This document shows, in pieces, positions 35,265-43,949 of a DNA stretch of 64,000 bases. This DNA comes from Pseudomonas sp. R-28-1W-6 (GTDB lineage Bacteria; Pseudomonadota; Gammaproteobacteria; Pseudomonadales; Pseudomonadaceae), in assembly GCF_009799925.1 (NCBI RefSeq), contig NZ_WELK01000004.1:186001-250000 (forward strand). Direction: 5' to 3'. Position numbers and translations under genes: made by a program. Below the pieces are notes generated by a model. The model was given only the letters and a program-made list of their open reading frames with translations. It searched no databases and was not told the origin of the DNA. How positions within the stretch are numbered: the first letter of the stretch is position 1; each line of letters begins with the position of its first letter.

Positions 35265-37394
35265 GTGGCACTGGATCGCGCACAAATCATCGGTGACGTA
35301 CGCACTAATCTCTCGGGATTGCGCCATGGCAGCCTGGGCATCCCGCTGTTGCTGCTGGTCATGCTCGCCATGGTCATGCTGCCGATTCCGGCGTTCCTGC
35401 TCGACGTGCTGTTCACCTTCAGCATCGCCCTGTCCATCGTGGTCCTGCTGGTGGCGATCTACGCCTTGCGCCCGCTGGATTTCGCCGTGTTCCCGACCAT
35501 CCTGCTGGCCGCGACCCTGCTGCGCCTGGCGCTGAACGTGGCCTCCACCCGCGTGGTGCTGCTGCACGGCCAGGACGGCCACGACGCCGCCGGCAAGGTG
35601 ATCCAGGCCTTCGGCGAGGTGGTGATCGGCGGCAACTACGTGGTCGGTATCGTGGTCTTCGCCATCCTCATGATCATCAACTTCGTGGTGGTCACCAAGG
35701 GCGCCGGGCGGATTTCCGAAGTCAGCGCGCGCTTCACCCTGGACGCCATGCCCGGCAAGCAGATGGCCATCGACGCCGACCTCAACTCCGGCCTGATCGA
35801 CCAGCCGGAGGCCAAGCGGCGGCGGGTCGAAGTGGCCCAGGAAGCCGACTTCTACGGCTCGATGGACGGTGCCAGCAAGTTCGTCCGCGGCGACGCGGTG
35901 GCGGGCCTGCTGATCCTGTTCATCAACCTGATCGGCGGCATGGCCATCGGCATGCTGCAGCACGATCTGCCGTTCGCCGAGGCCGGGCGCATCTACACCC
36001 TGCTGACCATCGGTGACGGCCTGGTGGCGCAGATCCCGTCGCTGCTGCTGTCCACCGCCGCGGCGATCATGGTTACCCGGGTGTCGACCTCGGAAGACAT
36101 GGGCGCCCAGGTCACCCGGCAGATGTTCGCCTCGCCGCGCGCGCTGGCCGTGGCCGCGGCGATCATGATCGCCATGGGCCTGGTGCCGGGCATGCCGCAT
36201 TTCTCCTTCATCAGCCTGGGCCTGATCGCCGCCGGCGCCGCCTACTGGATCGCCAACAAGCAGCGCAAGGTCAAGGACGAGGAGGTCAAGGAGGTCCAGC
36301 GCCAGCAGGAGCTGCTGCCGGCGCAGAAGGCCCAGGAGGTCAAGGAGCTGGGCTGGGACGACGTGACCCCGGTGGACATGGTCGGCCTGGAGGTCGGCTA
36401 CCGCCTGATTCCGCTGGTCGACCGGGCCCAGGGCGGGCAGTTGCTGGCGCGGATCAAGGGGGTGCGCAAGAAGCTGTCTCAGGAGATGGGCTTCCTCATG
36501 CCCTCGGTGCATATCCGCGACAACCTCGACCTGTTGCCCAACGCCTACCGCCTGACCCTGATGGGCGTCAGCGTGGCCGAGGCCGAGGTCTACCCGGAGC
36601 GCGAGCTGGCGATCAACCCGGGGCAGGTGTTCGGCCCGCTCAACGGCATCGCCGCCAAGGATCCGGCGTTCGGCCTGGAGGCGGTGTGGATCGATCCGAC
36701 CCAGCGCGACCAGGCGCAGTCGCTAGGCTACACCGTGGTCGACGCCAGCACCGTGGTAGCCACCCACCTCAACCAGGTGCTGCACAAGCACGCCCACGAG
36801 CTGCTCGGCCACGAGGAAGTGCAGCAACTCATGCAGCTGCTGGCCAAGAGCTCACCGAAGCTGGCCGAGGAGCTGGTGCCGGGCCTGGTGTCGCTGTCGA
36901 CCCTGCTCAAGGTGCTGCAGTCGCTGCTGCAGGAACAGGTGCCGGTGCGCGACATCCGCACCATCGCCGAAGCCATCGCCAACGTGGCGCCCAAGAGTCA
37001 AGATCCCGCCGCGATGGTGGCGGCGGTGCGCGTCGCGCTGGCCCGCGCAATCGTGCAAAGCGTTGTGGGACTAGAGCCGGAGCTGCCTGTGATCACGCTG
37101 GAGCCCAGGTTGGAACAGATTTTGCTGAATAGTCTGCAGAAGGCCGGTCAGGGCTCCGAGGATGGCATCCTCCTCGAGCCCGGAATGGCTGAAAAGCTGC
37201 AACGCTCCCTGGTGGATGCGGCGCAGCGCCAGGAAATGCTCGGCAAACCGGTGATCCTGCTGGTAGCCGGCCCGGTCCGGGCGATGCTCTCGCGCTTTGC
37301 GCGACTCGCCGTACCGAGCATGCATGTCCTGGCCTACCAGGAAATACCGGATAACAAGCAGGTCACCATCGTTGCGACGGTGGGCCAGAACTGA
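35265..37394 (+). CDS. flhA: Flagellar export ring protein FlhA
   Basis: FlhA forms the nonameric export ring whose membrane part uses the proton gradient and whose cytoplasmic part docks chaperones. From GTG 35265 the protein has 709 residues: eight membrane segments in the first 320 or so, the FHIPEP loop region (VSARFTLDAMPGKQMAIDAD, GLIDQPEAKRRRVEVAQEAD), and the cytoplasmic four-subdomain part. I prefer GTG because GGGGA lies six bases upstream and the protein then begins MALDRAQIIGDV like its relatives; the in-frame ATG at 35247 has no ribosome site. The 3' end carries a probable internal promoter. Confidence 0.96.
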   Translation: MALDRAQIIGDVRTNLSGLRHGSLGIPLLLLVMLAMVMLPIPAFLLDVLFTFSIALSIVVLLVAIYALRPLDFAVFPTILLAATLLRLALNVASTRVVLLHGQDGHDAAGKVIQAFGEVVIGGNYVVGIVVFAILMIINFVVVTKGAGRISEVSARFTLDAMPGKQMAIDADLNSGLIDQPEAKRRRVEVAQEADFYGSMDGASKFVRGDAVAGLLILFINLIGGMAIGMLQHDLPFAEAGRIYTLLTIGDGLVAQIPSLLLSTAAAIMVTRVSTSEDMGAQVTRQMFASPRALAVAAAIMIAMGLVPGMPHFSFISLGLIAAGAAYWIANKQRKVKDEEVKEVQRQQELLPAQKAQEVKELGWDDVTPVDMVGLEVGYRLIPLVDRAQGGQLLARIKGVRKKLSQEMGFLMPSVHIRDNLDLLPNAYRLTLMGVSVAEAEVYPERELAINPGQVFGPLNGIAAKDPAFGLEAVWIDPTQRDQAQSLGYTVVDASTVVATHLNQVLHKHAHELLGHEEVQQLMQLLAKSSPKLAEELVPGLVSLSTLLKVLQSLLQEQVPVRDIRTIAEAIANVAPKSQDPAAMVAAVRVALARAIVQSVVGLEPELPVITLEPRLEQILLNSLQKAGQGSEDGILLEPGMAEKLQRSLVDAAQRQEMLGKPVILLVAGPVRAMLSRFARLAVPSMHVLAYQEIPDNKQVTIVATVGQN
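37111..37125 (+). promoter_or_regulatory. Candidate sigma-54 promoter inside the 3' end of flhA, facing flhF
   Basis: TGGAACAGATTTTGC has the -24 GG and -12 GC ten bases apart and shares the TGGAAC -24 element of the flhA promoter. It falls in a stretch (about 37040-37140) where flhA codon use shifts to less GC-rich codons. It lies about 280 bases upstream of flhF. Confidence 0.6.
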
Positions 37395-37406
37395 GGGTTC
37401 TAAGCC

Positions 37407-38732
37407 ATGCAAGTCAAACGCTTCTTCGCCGCCGATATGCGTCAAGCCATGAAACTGGTGCGTGACGAGCTGGGCGCCGACGCCGCCATCATCGGCAATC
37501 GCCGGGTGGCCGGCGGGGTCGAGCTGACTGCCGCGCTGGACTATCAGCTGCCCGCCGAGCCGGCGCGCCAGGCCAACCCGGCGCTGGAAGCCGAGCTGCG
37601 CAAGACCCAGGCGAAGATCGCCAATGCCCAGGCCGACCTGGCCAGCCGCGCTATTGCCGGCGAGCGCAAGGATCGCCAGCTGTTCGCCAACGAGTCGATC
37701 ATCGCCCCCGAGCTGCCGGCCTCGCCGCTCAATCCGCCGCGCCCGGCGCCCGCGCCAGTGGCGGCGGCTCCGCTGCGCGCCGGTGCCGACCAGGGCGCCA
37801 TCGATGCCATGCGCTTCGAACTCAATGGCCTGCGCGAACTGATCGAGGTGCAGCTGGGCTCGATTGCCTGGGGTCAGATGCAGACCCGCCAGCCGGAACA
37901 GGCCAACCTGTGGCGCCGCCTGCAGCGCATGGGCCTGTCCGCGGAAATTTCCAAGGCGCTGCTGGAGCGCGTCGGCAAGGTCGCCGAGCCGCGCCAGGCC
38001 TGGCGCATGCTGCTGGCGCACCTGGCCCATGCGATCCGCACGCCGAAGGTCGAGCCGCTGGAGGAGGGCGGGGTGATCGCCCTGGTCGGTCCGGCCGGCA
38101 TGGGCAAGACCACCACCCTGGCCAAGCTGGCCGCGCGCTACGTGCTCAAGTACGGCCCGCAGAGCATTGCCCTGGTGAGCATGGACAGCTTCCGCATCGG
38201 TGCCCAGGAACAGCTGAAGACCCTCGGCCGCATCCTCGATGTGTCGGTGACCCAGGTCGACCCCGGCCAGTCGCTGGTCCAGGCCCTGGCACCGCTGGCG
38301 CGCAAGCGCGTGGTGCTGATCGACACCGCCGGCCTGCCGGGCAACGACCCGGCCCTGCGCATGCAGCTGGAAAGCCTCGCCGGGCGCGGCGTGAATGCCA
38401 AGAATTACCTGGTGCTGGCCGCCACCAGCCAGAGCCAGGTGCTCAAGGCGGCCTATCACAGCTACAAGCGCTGTGGTCTGGCGGGTTGCATCCTGAGCAA
38501 GCTGGATGAAGCCACCAGCCTCGGCGAGGTTTTAGGGCTGGCTATCAGCCAGCATCTACCGGTAGCCTATCTGACTGATGGGCCTAAGATTCCGGACGAT
38601 CTGCAACTGCCGCGCAGCCACCAGTTGGTGAGCCGGGCGGTCAGCCTGCAAAGCGCGGAAGATCCGAGCGAGGAAGCCATGGCGGACGTATTCGCCGGCC
38701 TGTACCAGAATCCGGCGCGCCGGGCGGGTTAG
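37407..38732 (+). CDS. flhF: SRP-like GTPase FlhF
   Basis: FlhF places the flagellum at the cell pole, recruiting FliF there in polar flagellates. The 441-residue protein has a basic B domain (MQVKRFFAADMRQAMKLVRD onward, to about 125, with a Pro/Ala-rich linker), an N domain (about 130-215) and the SRP-type G domain with P-loop GPAGMGKT at 228-235, followed by VSMDSFRIGAQEQLKTLGRI and VLIDTAGLPGND. The start is 12 bases after flhA. FleN, its ATPase antagonist, follows. Confidence 0.97.
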   Translation: MQVKRFFAADMRQAMKLVRDELGADAAIIGNRRVAGGVELTAALDYQLPAEPARQANPALEAELRKTQAKIANAQADLASRAIAGERKDRQLFANESIIAPELPASPLNPPRPAPAPVAAAPLRAGADQGAIDAMRFELNGLRELIEVQLGSIAWGQMQTRQPEQANLWRRLQRMGLSAEISKALLERVGKVAEPRQAWRMLLAHLAHAIRTPKVEPLEEGGVIALVGPAGMGKTTTLAKLAARYVLKYGPQSIALVSMDSFRIGAQEQLKTLGRILDVSVTQVDPGQSLVQALAPLARKRVVLIDTAGLPGNDPALRMQLESLAGRGVNAKNYLVLAATSQSQVLKAAYHSYKRCGLAGCILSKLDEATSLGEVLGLAISQHLPVAYLTDGPKIPDDLQLPRSHQLVSRAVSLQSAEDPSEEAMADVFAGLYQNPARRAG

Positions 38733-38828
38733 GGCGAGCGGTGCTGAGCAAGGCGTTCTAGTGTTGAGGAGCGGTCGGTGGAGTTGCCCGACCAGCCCAG
38801 TCCAGGCAAGACAAGGTGTGTAGAGAAC

Positions 38829-39662
38829 ATGGGTAGTATGCATCCCGTACAGGTGATCGCCGTAACCGGCGGCAAGGGTGGCGTCGGCAAGACCAACGTG
38901 TCGGTGAATCTGTCGCTGGCCCTGGCCGACCTCGGCCGTCGGGTCATGCTGATGGACGCCGACCTGGGCCTGGCCAATGTCGACGTGCTGCTCGGCCTGA
39001 CGGCCAAGCGCACCCTGGCCGATGTGATATCCGGCGAGTGCGACCTCAAGGACGTGCTGATCCAGGGGCCGGGCGGCATCCGCATCGTGCCGGCCGCCTC
39101 CGGCACGCAGAGCATGGTGCAGCTGACCCCCATGCAGCATGCCGGGCTGATCCAGGCCTTCAGCGATATCAGCGAGAACCTCGACGTGCTGGTGATCGAC
39201 ACCGCCGCGGGGATCGGCGATGGCGTGGTCAGCTTCGTGCGGGCGGCCCAGGAAGTCATAGTGGTGGTCTGCGACGAGCCGACCTCGATCACCGACGCCT
39301 ACGCCCTGATCAAGCTGCTCAACCGTGACTACGGCATGAGCCGTTTCCGCGTGCTGGCCAATATGGCCCACAGCCCCCAGGAAGGCCGCAACCTGTTTGC
39401 TAAGCTGACCAAGGTCACCGATCGCTTCCTTGATGTGGCCCTGCAGTATGTGGGCGCCGTACCGTACGACGAGTCGGTGCGCAAAGCCGTGCAGAAGCAG
39501 CGCGCGGTCTATGAAGCTTTCCCGCGCTCGAAGTGCGCACTGGCGTTCAAGGCGATCGCCCAGAAAGTCGACACCTGGCCGTTGCCGGCCAACCCGCGCG
39601 GCCATCTGGAGTTTTTCGTCGAGCGTCTGGTGCAGCAGCCGGTCGCGGGTTCCGCGGTATGA
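38829..39662 (+). CDS. fleN: Flagellar number regulator FleN (FlhG/MinD family ATPase)
   Basis: FleN binds FleQ and limits the cell to one flagellum. From ATG 38829 it has 277 residues with a deviant Walker A (TGGKGGVGKTNVSVNLSLA), MLMDADLGLANVDVLLGLTA and VIDTAAGIGDGVVSFVRAAQ, all typical of the MinD/FlhG family. The start matches relatives, which begin with a short Met-Gly stretch before HPVQVIAVTGG; the frame is open upstream and a second ATG lies at 38838, so the exact Met is not certain. Its stop overlaps the fliA start (ATGA). Confidence 0.95.
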   Translation: MGSMHPVQVIAVTGGKGGVGKTNVSVNLSLALADLGRRVMLMDADLGLANVDVLLGLTAKRTLADVISGECDLKDVLIQGPGGIRIVPAASGTQSMVQLTPMQHAGLIQAFSDISENLDVLVIDTAAGIGDGVVSFVRAAQEVIVVVCDEPTSITDAYALIKLLNRDYGMSRFRVLANMAHSPQEGRNLFAKLTKVTDRFLDVALQYVGAVPYDESVRKAVQKQRAVYEAFPRSKCALAFKAIAQKVDTWPLPANPRGHLEFFVERLVQQPVAGSAV

Positions 39663-40405
39663 CAGCAGCCAGTGGACTCCGTATGTACAACAAGGCGCAG
39701 GCGCAGGATTCCCAGCACCAGCTGATCGAGCGCTATGCGCCTCTGGTCAAGCGCATTGCCTACCACCTGCTGGCGCGTCTGCCGGCCAGCGTGCAGGTGG
39801 ATGACCTGATCCAGGCCGGCATGATCGGCCTGCTCGAAGCCTCGAAAAAGTACGACGGCGGCAAGGGCGCCAGTTTCGAAACCTATGCCGGCATCCGCAT
39901 CCGTGGCGCCATGCTCGACGAGGTGCGCAAGGGCGATTGGGCGCCGCGTTCGGTGCACCGCAATACCCGCATGGTCAGCGACGCGATCCGAAAGATTGAA
40001 GCGAGAACCGGCAGAGACGCTAAAGATCAAGAGGTTGCGGCCGAACTCCAATTGAGTCTCGAGGATTACTACGGCATCCTTGGCGACACTTTGGGCAGCC
40101 GTCTGTTCAGCTTCGACGACCTGGTGCAGGACGGCGAGCATGGCGGCATCCATGAAGACACCGGTAGCACCCAGACCGAACCCCTGCATGAGCTGGAGGA
40201 TGAACGCTTCCAGGCGGCGCTGGCCGATGCCATCGCCAACCTGCCGGAGCGCGAGCGTCTGGTTCTGGCGCTGTATTACGACGAAGAACTGAATCTCAAG
40301 GAAATCGGCGAGGTCCTGGGAGTCAGCGAGTCCCGTGTCAGCCAGCTGCACAGCCAGTGCGCCGCGCGTTTGCGCGCACGCCTGGGCGAGTGGCGGGCGA
40401 GCTGA
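39659..40405 (+). CDS. fliA: RNA polymerase sigma-28 factor FliA
   Basis: FliA transcribes the late genes, including fliC through the promoter at 10845, and is held back by FlgM. From ATG 39659 the protein has 248 residues, with sigma region 2 (LVKRIAYHLLARLPASVQVD, DLIQAGMIGLLEASKKYDGG), region 3 and a region 4 HTH (LPERERLVLALYYDEELNLK, EIGEVLGVSESRVSQLHSQC). The start overlaps the fleN stop, a coupled arrangement that ties FliA level to FleN translation. Codon use is looser around 39990-40060. Confidence 0.97.
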   Translation: MTAASGLRMYNKAQAQDSQHQLIERYAPLVKRIAYHLLARLPASVQVDDLIQAGMIGLLEASKKYDGGKGASFETYAGIRIRGAMLDEVRKGDWAPRSVHRNTRMVSDAIRKIEARTGRDAKDQEVAAELQLSLEDYYGILGDTLGSRLFSFDDLVQDGEHGGIHEDTGSTQTEPLHELEDERFQAALADAIANLPERERLVLALYYDEELNLKEIGEVLGVSESRVSQLHSQCAARLRARLGEWRAS

Positions 40406-40464
40406 AGGGCAACCGGTTTCACGATTGCGACGTCCCCGGGGGCCGAGGGCGTTTAGGACTGTAC

Positions 40465-40477
40465 GGAGGTCGACTTG
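40465..40477 (+). promoter_or_regulatory. cheY: Ribosome binding site selecting a TTG start for cheY
   Basis: GGAGG at 40465-40469 is 5 bases from TTG 40475 but 17 bases from the first ATG (40487). The TTG start yields [12 protein letters not shown], which aligns with the E. coli CheY start ADKELKFLVVDD, so the TTG is favoured. Confidence 0.7.
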
Positions 40478-40861
40478 GACAAGAACATGAAAATCCTCAT
40501 CGTTGACGACTTTTCGACGATGCGACGGATCATCAAGAACCTCTTGCGTGATTTGGGTTTCACCAATACCGCCGAAGCGGATGACGGGGTCACCGCGCTG
40601 CCGATGCTGCAGAGCGGCAGCTTCGACTTCCTGGTGACCGACTGGAACATGCCGGGCATGACCGGCATCGACCTGCTGCGCGCAGTACGCGCCGACGAAC
40701 GCCTGAAAACCCTGCCGGTGCTGATGGTGACCGCCGAGGCCAAGCGTGACCAGATCATCGAGGCCGCTCAGGCCGGGGTGAATGGCTACGTGGTCAAGCC
40801 GTTCACGGCCCAGGTGCTCAAGGAGAAGATCGAGAAGATCTTCGAACGGGTTAACGGCTGA
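40475..40861 (+). CDS. cheY: Chemotaxis response regulator CheY
   Basis: CheY carries the kinase signal to FliM. The 128-residue single receiver domain has the acidic pair in [14 protein letters not shown], phosphoacceptor Asp56 in [11 protein letters not shown], Thr and Lys switch residues in VTAEAK and VVKPFTAQV, and is nearly identical in core motifs to enteric CheY. The likely start is TTG because of the GGAGG spacing; the ATG four codons later would give 124 residues. cheZ follows after 19 bases. Confidence 0.97.
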   Translation: MDKNMKILIVDDFSTMRRIIKNLLRDLGFTNTAEADDGVTALPMLQSGSFDFLVTDWNMPGMTGIDLLRAVRADERLKTLPVLMVTAEAKRDQIIEAAQAGVNGYVVKPFTAQVLKEKIEKIFERVNG

Positions 40862-40880
40862 TGTTCGCCACGAGGGCGCT

Positions 40881-41669
40881 ATGGCACACGATGACTCCTC
40901 TCTGGGCGAGCTTGAATCGACCCTGAAGCTGCACGCAACGCAACTCGTCGACAGCCTGGAAAAAGGTCGTTTTGGCGAAGCGGTGCAACTGATCCACGAG
41001 CTCAACCAGACCCGCGACCGGGGGCTGTACCAGGAAGTCGGCCGGCTGACGCGCGAACTGCACAACGCCATCGTCAACTTCCAGATCGACCCGCGCAATC
41101 CGCACGCCCAGGAGGTCTCGCAGATCAGCGACGCCACCGAGCGCCTGTCCTACGTGGTGCAGATGACCGAGAAAGCGGCCAACCGCACCATGGACCTGGT
41201 CGAGCAGAGCGCGCCGCTGGTCAACGACCTGGGCGACGAGGCGCAGAGCCTGAATGCCGACTGGGGGCGCTTCATGCGCCGCGAGCTGGGGGCTGACGCC
41301 TTTCGCGAGCTGGCCAAGCGTATCGAGTTGTTCCTCGCCCGCAGCGAGCGCGACAGCCAGAAACTCTCCGGTCACCTGAACGACATCATGCTGGCCCAGG
41401 ACTATCAGGACCTGACCGGTCAGGTGATCAAGCGCGTGACCCAGCTGGTCACCGAGGTGGAAGGCAATCTGCTGAAACTGGTGCTGATGGCCAGCCACGT
41501 CGATCGGTTCGCCGGCATCCAGCATGACCACGACGTGCTGCGCGCCGAGCAAGAACAACAAAAAGAGCCTTCCCGGGGTGAAGGTCCGCAGATTCATGCC
41601 GATAAGCGTGAAGACGTCGCGTCCAGTCAGGACGATGTCGATGATCTGCTGTCCAGCCTGGGATTTTAA
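40881..41669 (+). CDS. cheZ: CheY-P phosphatase CheZ
   Basis: CheZ dephosphorylates CheY-P and so ends the signal. The 262-residue, mostly helical protein has the catalytic region LNDIMLAQDYQDLTGQVIKR with the active-site Gln, and a C-terminal CheY-binding tail DDVDDLLSSLGF. The start at ATG 40881 suits MAHDDSSLGELESTLKLHAT; the upstream open frame lies within cheY. A perfect 8-bp hairpin begins at its stop codon and ends 12 bases before cheA. Confidence 0.97.
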   Translation: MAHDDSSLGELESTLKLHATQLVDSLEKGRFGEAVQLIHELNQTRDRGLYQEVGRLTRELHNAIVNFQIDPRNPHAQEVSQISDATERLSYVVQMTEKAANRTMDLVEQSAPLVNDLGDEAQSLNADWGRFMRRELGADAFRELAKRIELFLARSERDSQKLSGHLNDIMLAQDYQDLTGQVIKRVTQLVTEVEGNLLKLVLMASHVDRFAGIQHDHDVLRAEQEQQKEPSRGEGPQIHADKREDVASSQDDVDDLLSSLGF

Positions 41670-41686
41670 GGCTCTAACAGAGCCTT
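41668..41686 (+). repeat. Hairpin between cheZ and cheA
   Basis: AAGGCTCT AAC AGAGCCTT is a perfect 8-bp inverted repeat with a 3-base loop. It includes the cheZ stop codon and ends just before the cheA ribosome site GGAG. There is almost no T-tract, so a terminator is unlikely; an effect on the cheZ:cheA translation ratio is possible. Confidence 0.6.
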
Positions 41687-41698
41687 TGGAGCGCACCG

Positions 41699-43909
41699 AT
41701 GAGCTTCGACGCCGATGAAGAAATCCTCCAGGACTTCCTGGTAGAGGCCGGCGAAATTCTTGAACTGCTGTCCGAGCAACTGGTCGAGCTGGAAAGCCGA
41801 CCGGATGACACGGACCTGCTCAATGCGATTTTCCGTGGGTTTCACACCGTCAAGGGTGGCGCCGGATTCCTCCAGCTCAACGAGCTGGTGGAGTGCTGCC
41901 ACATTGCGGAAAACGTCTTCGACATCCTGCGCAAGGGTGAGCGGCGGGTCACCGCCGAATTGATGGATGTGGTGCTGCAGGCACTGGATGCCGTCAATGA
42001 GATGTTCAGCCAGGTGCGCGAGCGCGCCGCGGTGACCCCGGCTACTCCTGAGTTGCTGGCGGCGCTGGCCCGTCTGGCCGAGCCGGAGAGCGCGGACGAG
42101 CAGGTCGAGGCCGTCGCCGAGCCGGCGCCTGCGCCGGTGGCGGGCGGCGATATCACCGACAGCGAGTTCGAGCAGCTGCTGCAAGCCATCGGCGGGCCGG
42201 CTGACGAGAGTCCGGCGCCGGCCGCTGCGGCCTCGAATGAAATCACCGATGACGAGTTCGAGTCGCTGCTCGACCAGCTGCATGGCAAGGGCAAGTTCAG
42301 CGAAACGGCCGTGGCGGCTCCCGCACCGGCACCGGTCGCTGCGGTGGCGGCGGTGGCGCAAGCCGGCGGCAATGACGAAATCACCGATGACGAGTTCGAG
42401 GCGCTGCTCGACCAGTTGCACGGCAAGGGCAAGTTCGTCGCGGCCGAGGACGCCCCTGCGCCAGCCGCGTCCGTGGCGGCGGCGCCTGCCGCGGCGGGCG
42501 ACAACATCACCGATGACGAGTTCGAAGCGCTGCTGGACCAGTTGCACGGCAAAGGCAAGTTCGACGAGAACGCCGTACAGCCGGCGGTAGCCGCCGGTGC
42601 CGCGGCATCGGTCGCTGTTGCGGCGGCCAAGCCGGCTGCCGCCAAGCCTGCGCCCAAGCCGGTTGCCAAGCCCGAGGCGGTCAAGGCCGTCCCTGCGCCG
42701 GCCGCCGCGGTAGCGGAGAAGGCCGCCCCGGCGGCCAGCGAGGCCGAGACCACGGTGCGGGTGGACACCGCGCGCCTGGACGAGATCATGAACATGGTCG
42801 GTGAACTGGTGCTGGTGCGTAACCGCCTGGTGCGCCTGGGCCTGAACAGCGGCGACGAGGCCATGGCCAAGGCCGTGTCCAACCTCGATGTGGTCACCGC
42901 CGATCTGCAGACCTCGGTGATGAAGACCCGCATGCAGCCGATCAAGAAGGTGTTCGGGCGCTTCCCGCGCCTGGTCCGCGATCTGGCCCGGCAGCTGAAG
43001 AAAGAGATCAACCTGGAACTGGTCGGCGAAGAAACCGACCTCGACAAGAACCTGGTCGAGGCCCTGGCCGATCCGCTGGTGCACCTGGTGCGCAACGCGG
43101 TCGACCACGGCATCGAGATGCCGGAAGAGCGCGAGGCCTCGGGCAAGGCGCGCGGTGGCCGGGTGGTACTGTCGGCCGAGCAGGAGGGCGACCACATCCT
43201 GCTGTCGATCTCCGATGACGGCAAAGGCATGGACCCGGAAATCCTGCGCGCCAAGGCCGTGGAAAAGGGCCTGATGGACAAGGATGCGGCCGATCGCCTG
43301 AGCGAGACCGAGTGCTTCAACCTGATCTTCGCCCCGGGCTTCTCGACCAAGACCGAGATTTCCGACGTGTCCGGCCGCGGTGTCGGCATGGACGTGGTGA
43401 AGACCAAGATTTCCCAGCTCAACGGCATCATCAACGTGCATTCGGTCAAGGGCCAGGGTTCGAAGATCATCATCAAGGTGCCGCTGACCCTGGCGATCAT
43501 GCCGACCCTGATGGTCATGCTCGGCAACCAGGCCTTCGCCTTCCCGCTGGTCAACGTCAACGAGATCTTCCACCTCGACCTGTCGCGCACCAACGTGGTG
43601 GACGGCCAGGAAGTGGTGATCGTGCGCGACAAGGCGTTGCCGCTGTTCTACCTCAAGCGCTGGCTGGTGCGCGGGGCGAGCTGCGAAGAGCAGCGCGAAG
43701 GCCATGTGGTGATCCTCACGGTCGGCAGCCAGCGCATCGGCTTCGTGGTCGACCAGCTGGTGGGCCAGGAGGAAGTCGTGATCAAGCCGCTGGGCAAGAT
43801 GCTGCAAGGCACTCCGGGCATGTCCGGCGCAACCATTACCGGTGACGGGCGGATTGCCCTGATCCTCGATGTGCCGAGCATGCTCAAGCGCTACGCACGT
43901 CGCATCTGA
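41699..43909 (+). CDS. cheA: Chemotaxis histidine kinase CheA
   Basis: CheA phosphorylates CheY and CheB under receptor control. The 736-residue protein has the P1 Hpt domain with His49 ([13 protein letters not shown]), then a long linker (about 130-355), the P3 dimerisation helices ([20 protein letters not shown]), the P4 kinase domain ([34 protein letters not shown]) and the P5 CheW-like domain. The linker carries four repeats of an [19 protein letters not shown] type at about 152, 182, 228 and 270, separated by Ala/Pro-rich spacers; no ordinary P2 domain is evident. It is the kinase of the main (F6-type) chemotaxis system. Confidence 0.97.
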   Translation: MSFDADEEILQDFLVEAGEILELLSEQLVELESRPDDTDLLNAIFRGFHTVKGGAGFLQLNELVECCHIAENVFDILRKGERRVTAELMDVVLQALDAVNEMFSQVRERAAVTPATPELLAALARLAEPESADEQVEAVAEPAPAPVAGGDITDSEFEQLLQAIGGPADESPAPAAAASNEITDDEFESLLDQLHGKGKFSETAVAAPAPAPVAAVAAVAQAGGNDEITDDEFEALLDQLHGKGKFVAAEDAPAPAASVAAAPAAAGDNITDDEFEALLDQLHGKGKFDENAVQPAVAAGAAASVAVAAAKPAAAKPAPKPVAKPEAVKAVPAPAAAVAEKAAPAASEAETTVRVDTARLDEIMNMVGELVLVRNRLVRLGLNSGDEAMAKAVSNLDVVTADLQTSVMKTRMQPIKKVFGRFPRLVRDLARQLKKEINLELVGEETDLDKNLVEALADPLVHLVRNAVDHGIEMPEEREASGKARGGRVVLSAEQEGDHILLSISDDGKGMDPEILRAKAVEKGLMDKDAADRLSETECFNLIFAPGFSTKTEISDVSGRGVGMDVVKTKISQLNGIINVHSVKGQGSKIIIKVPLTLAIMPTLMVMLGNQAFAFPLVNVNEIFHLDLSRTNVVDGQEVVIVRDKALPLFYLKRWLVRGASCEEQREGHVVILTVGSQRIGFVVDQLVGQEEVVIKPLGKMLQGTPGMSGATITGDGRIALILDVPSMLKRYARRI
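42152..42562 (+). repeat. Four acidic motif repeats inside cheA
   Basis: Three 57-base units (42242-42298, 42380-42436, 42506-42562) encode near-identical 19-residue motifs, ITDDEFE(S/A)[12 protein letters not shown] degenerate fourth copy at 42152-42199 encodes [16 protein letters not shown]. Spacers are Ala/Pro/Val-rich and of unequal length, so these are protein motifs kept by selection and not simple DNA repeats. Confidence 0.92.
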
Positions 43910-43949
43910 TCGATTGCGGTCTGGCATGGCCAGCCGCTCAGGAGTGTTT

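Noticed and set aside
42242..42562. Regular repeats that might suggest a CRISPR array
   Set aside because: The repeats are in frame within cheA, encode a conserved peptide and have spacers of unequal, Ala/Pro-coding sequence.
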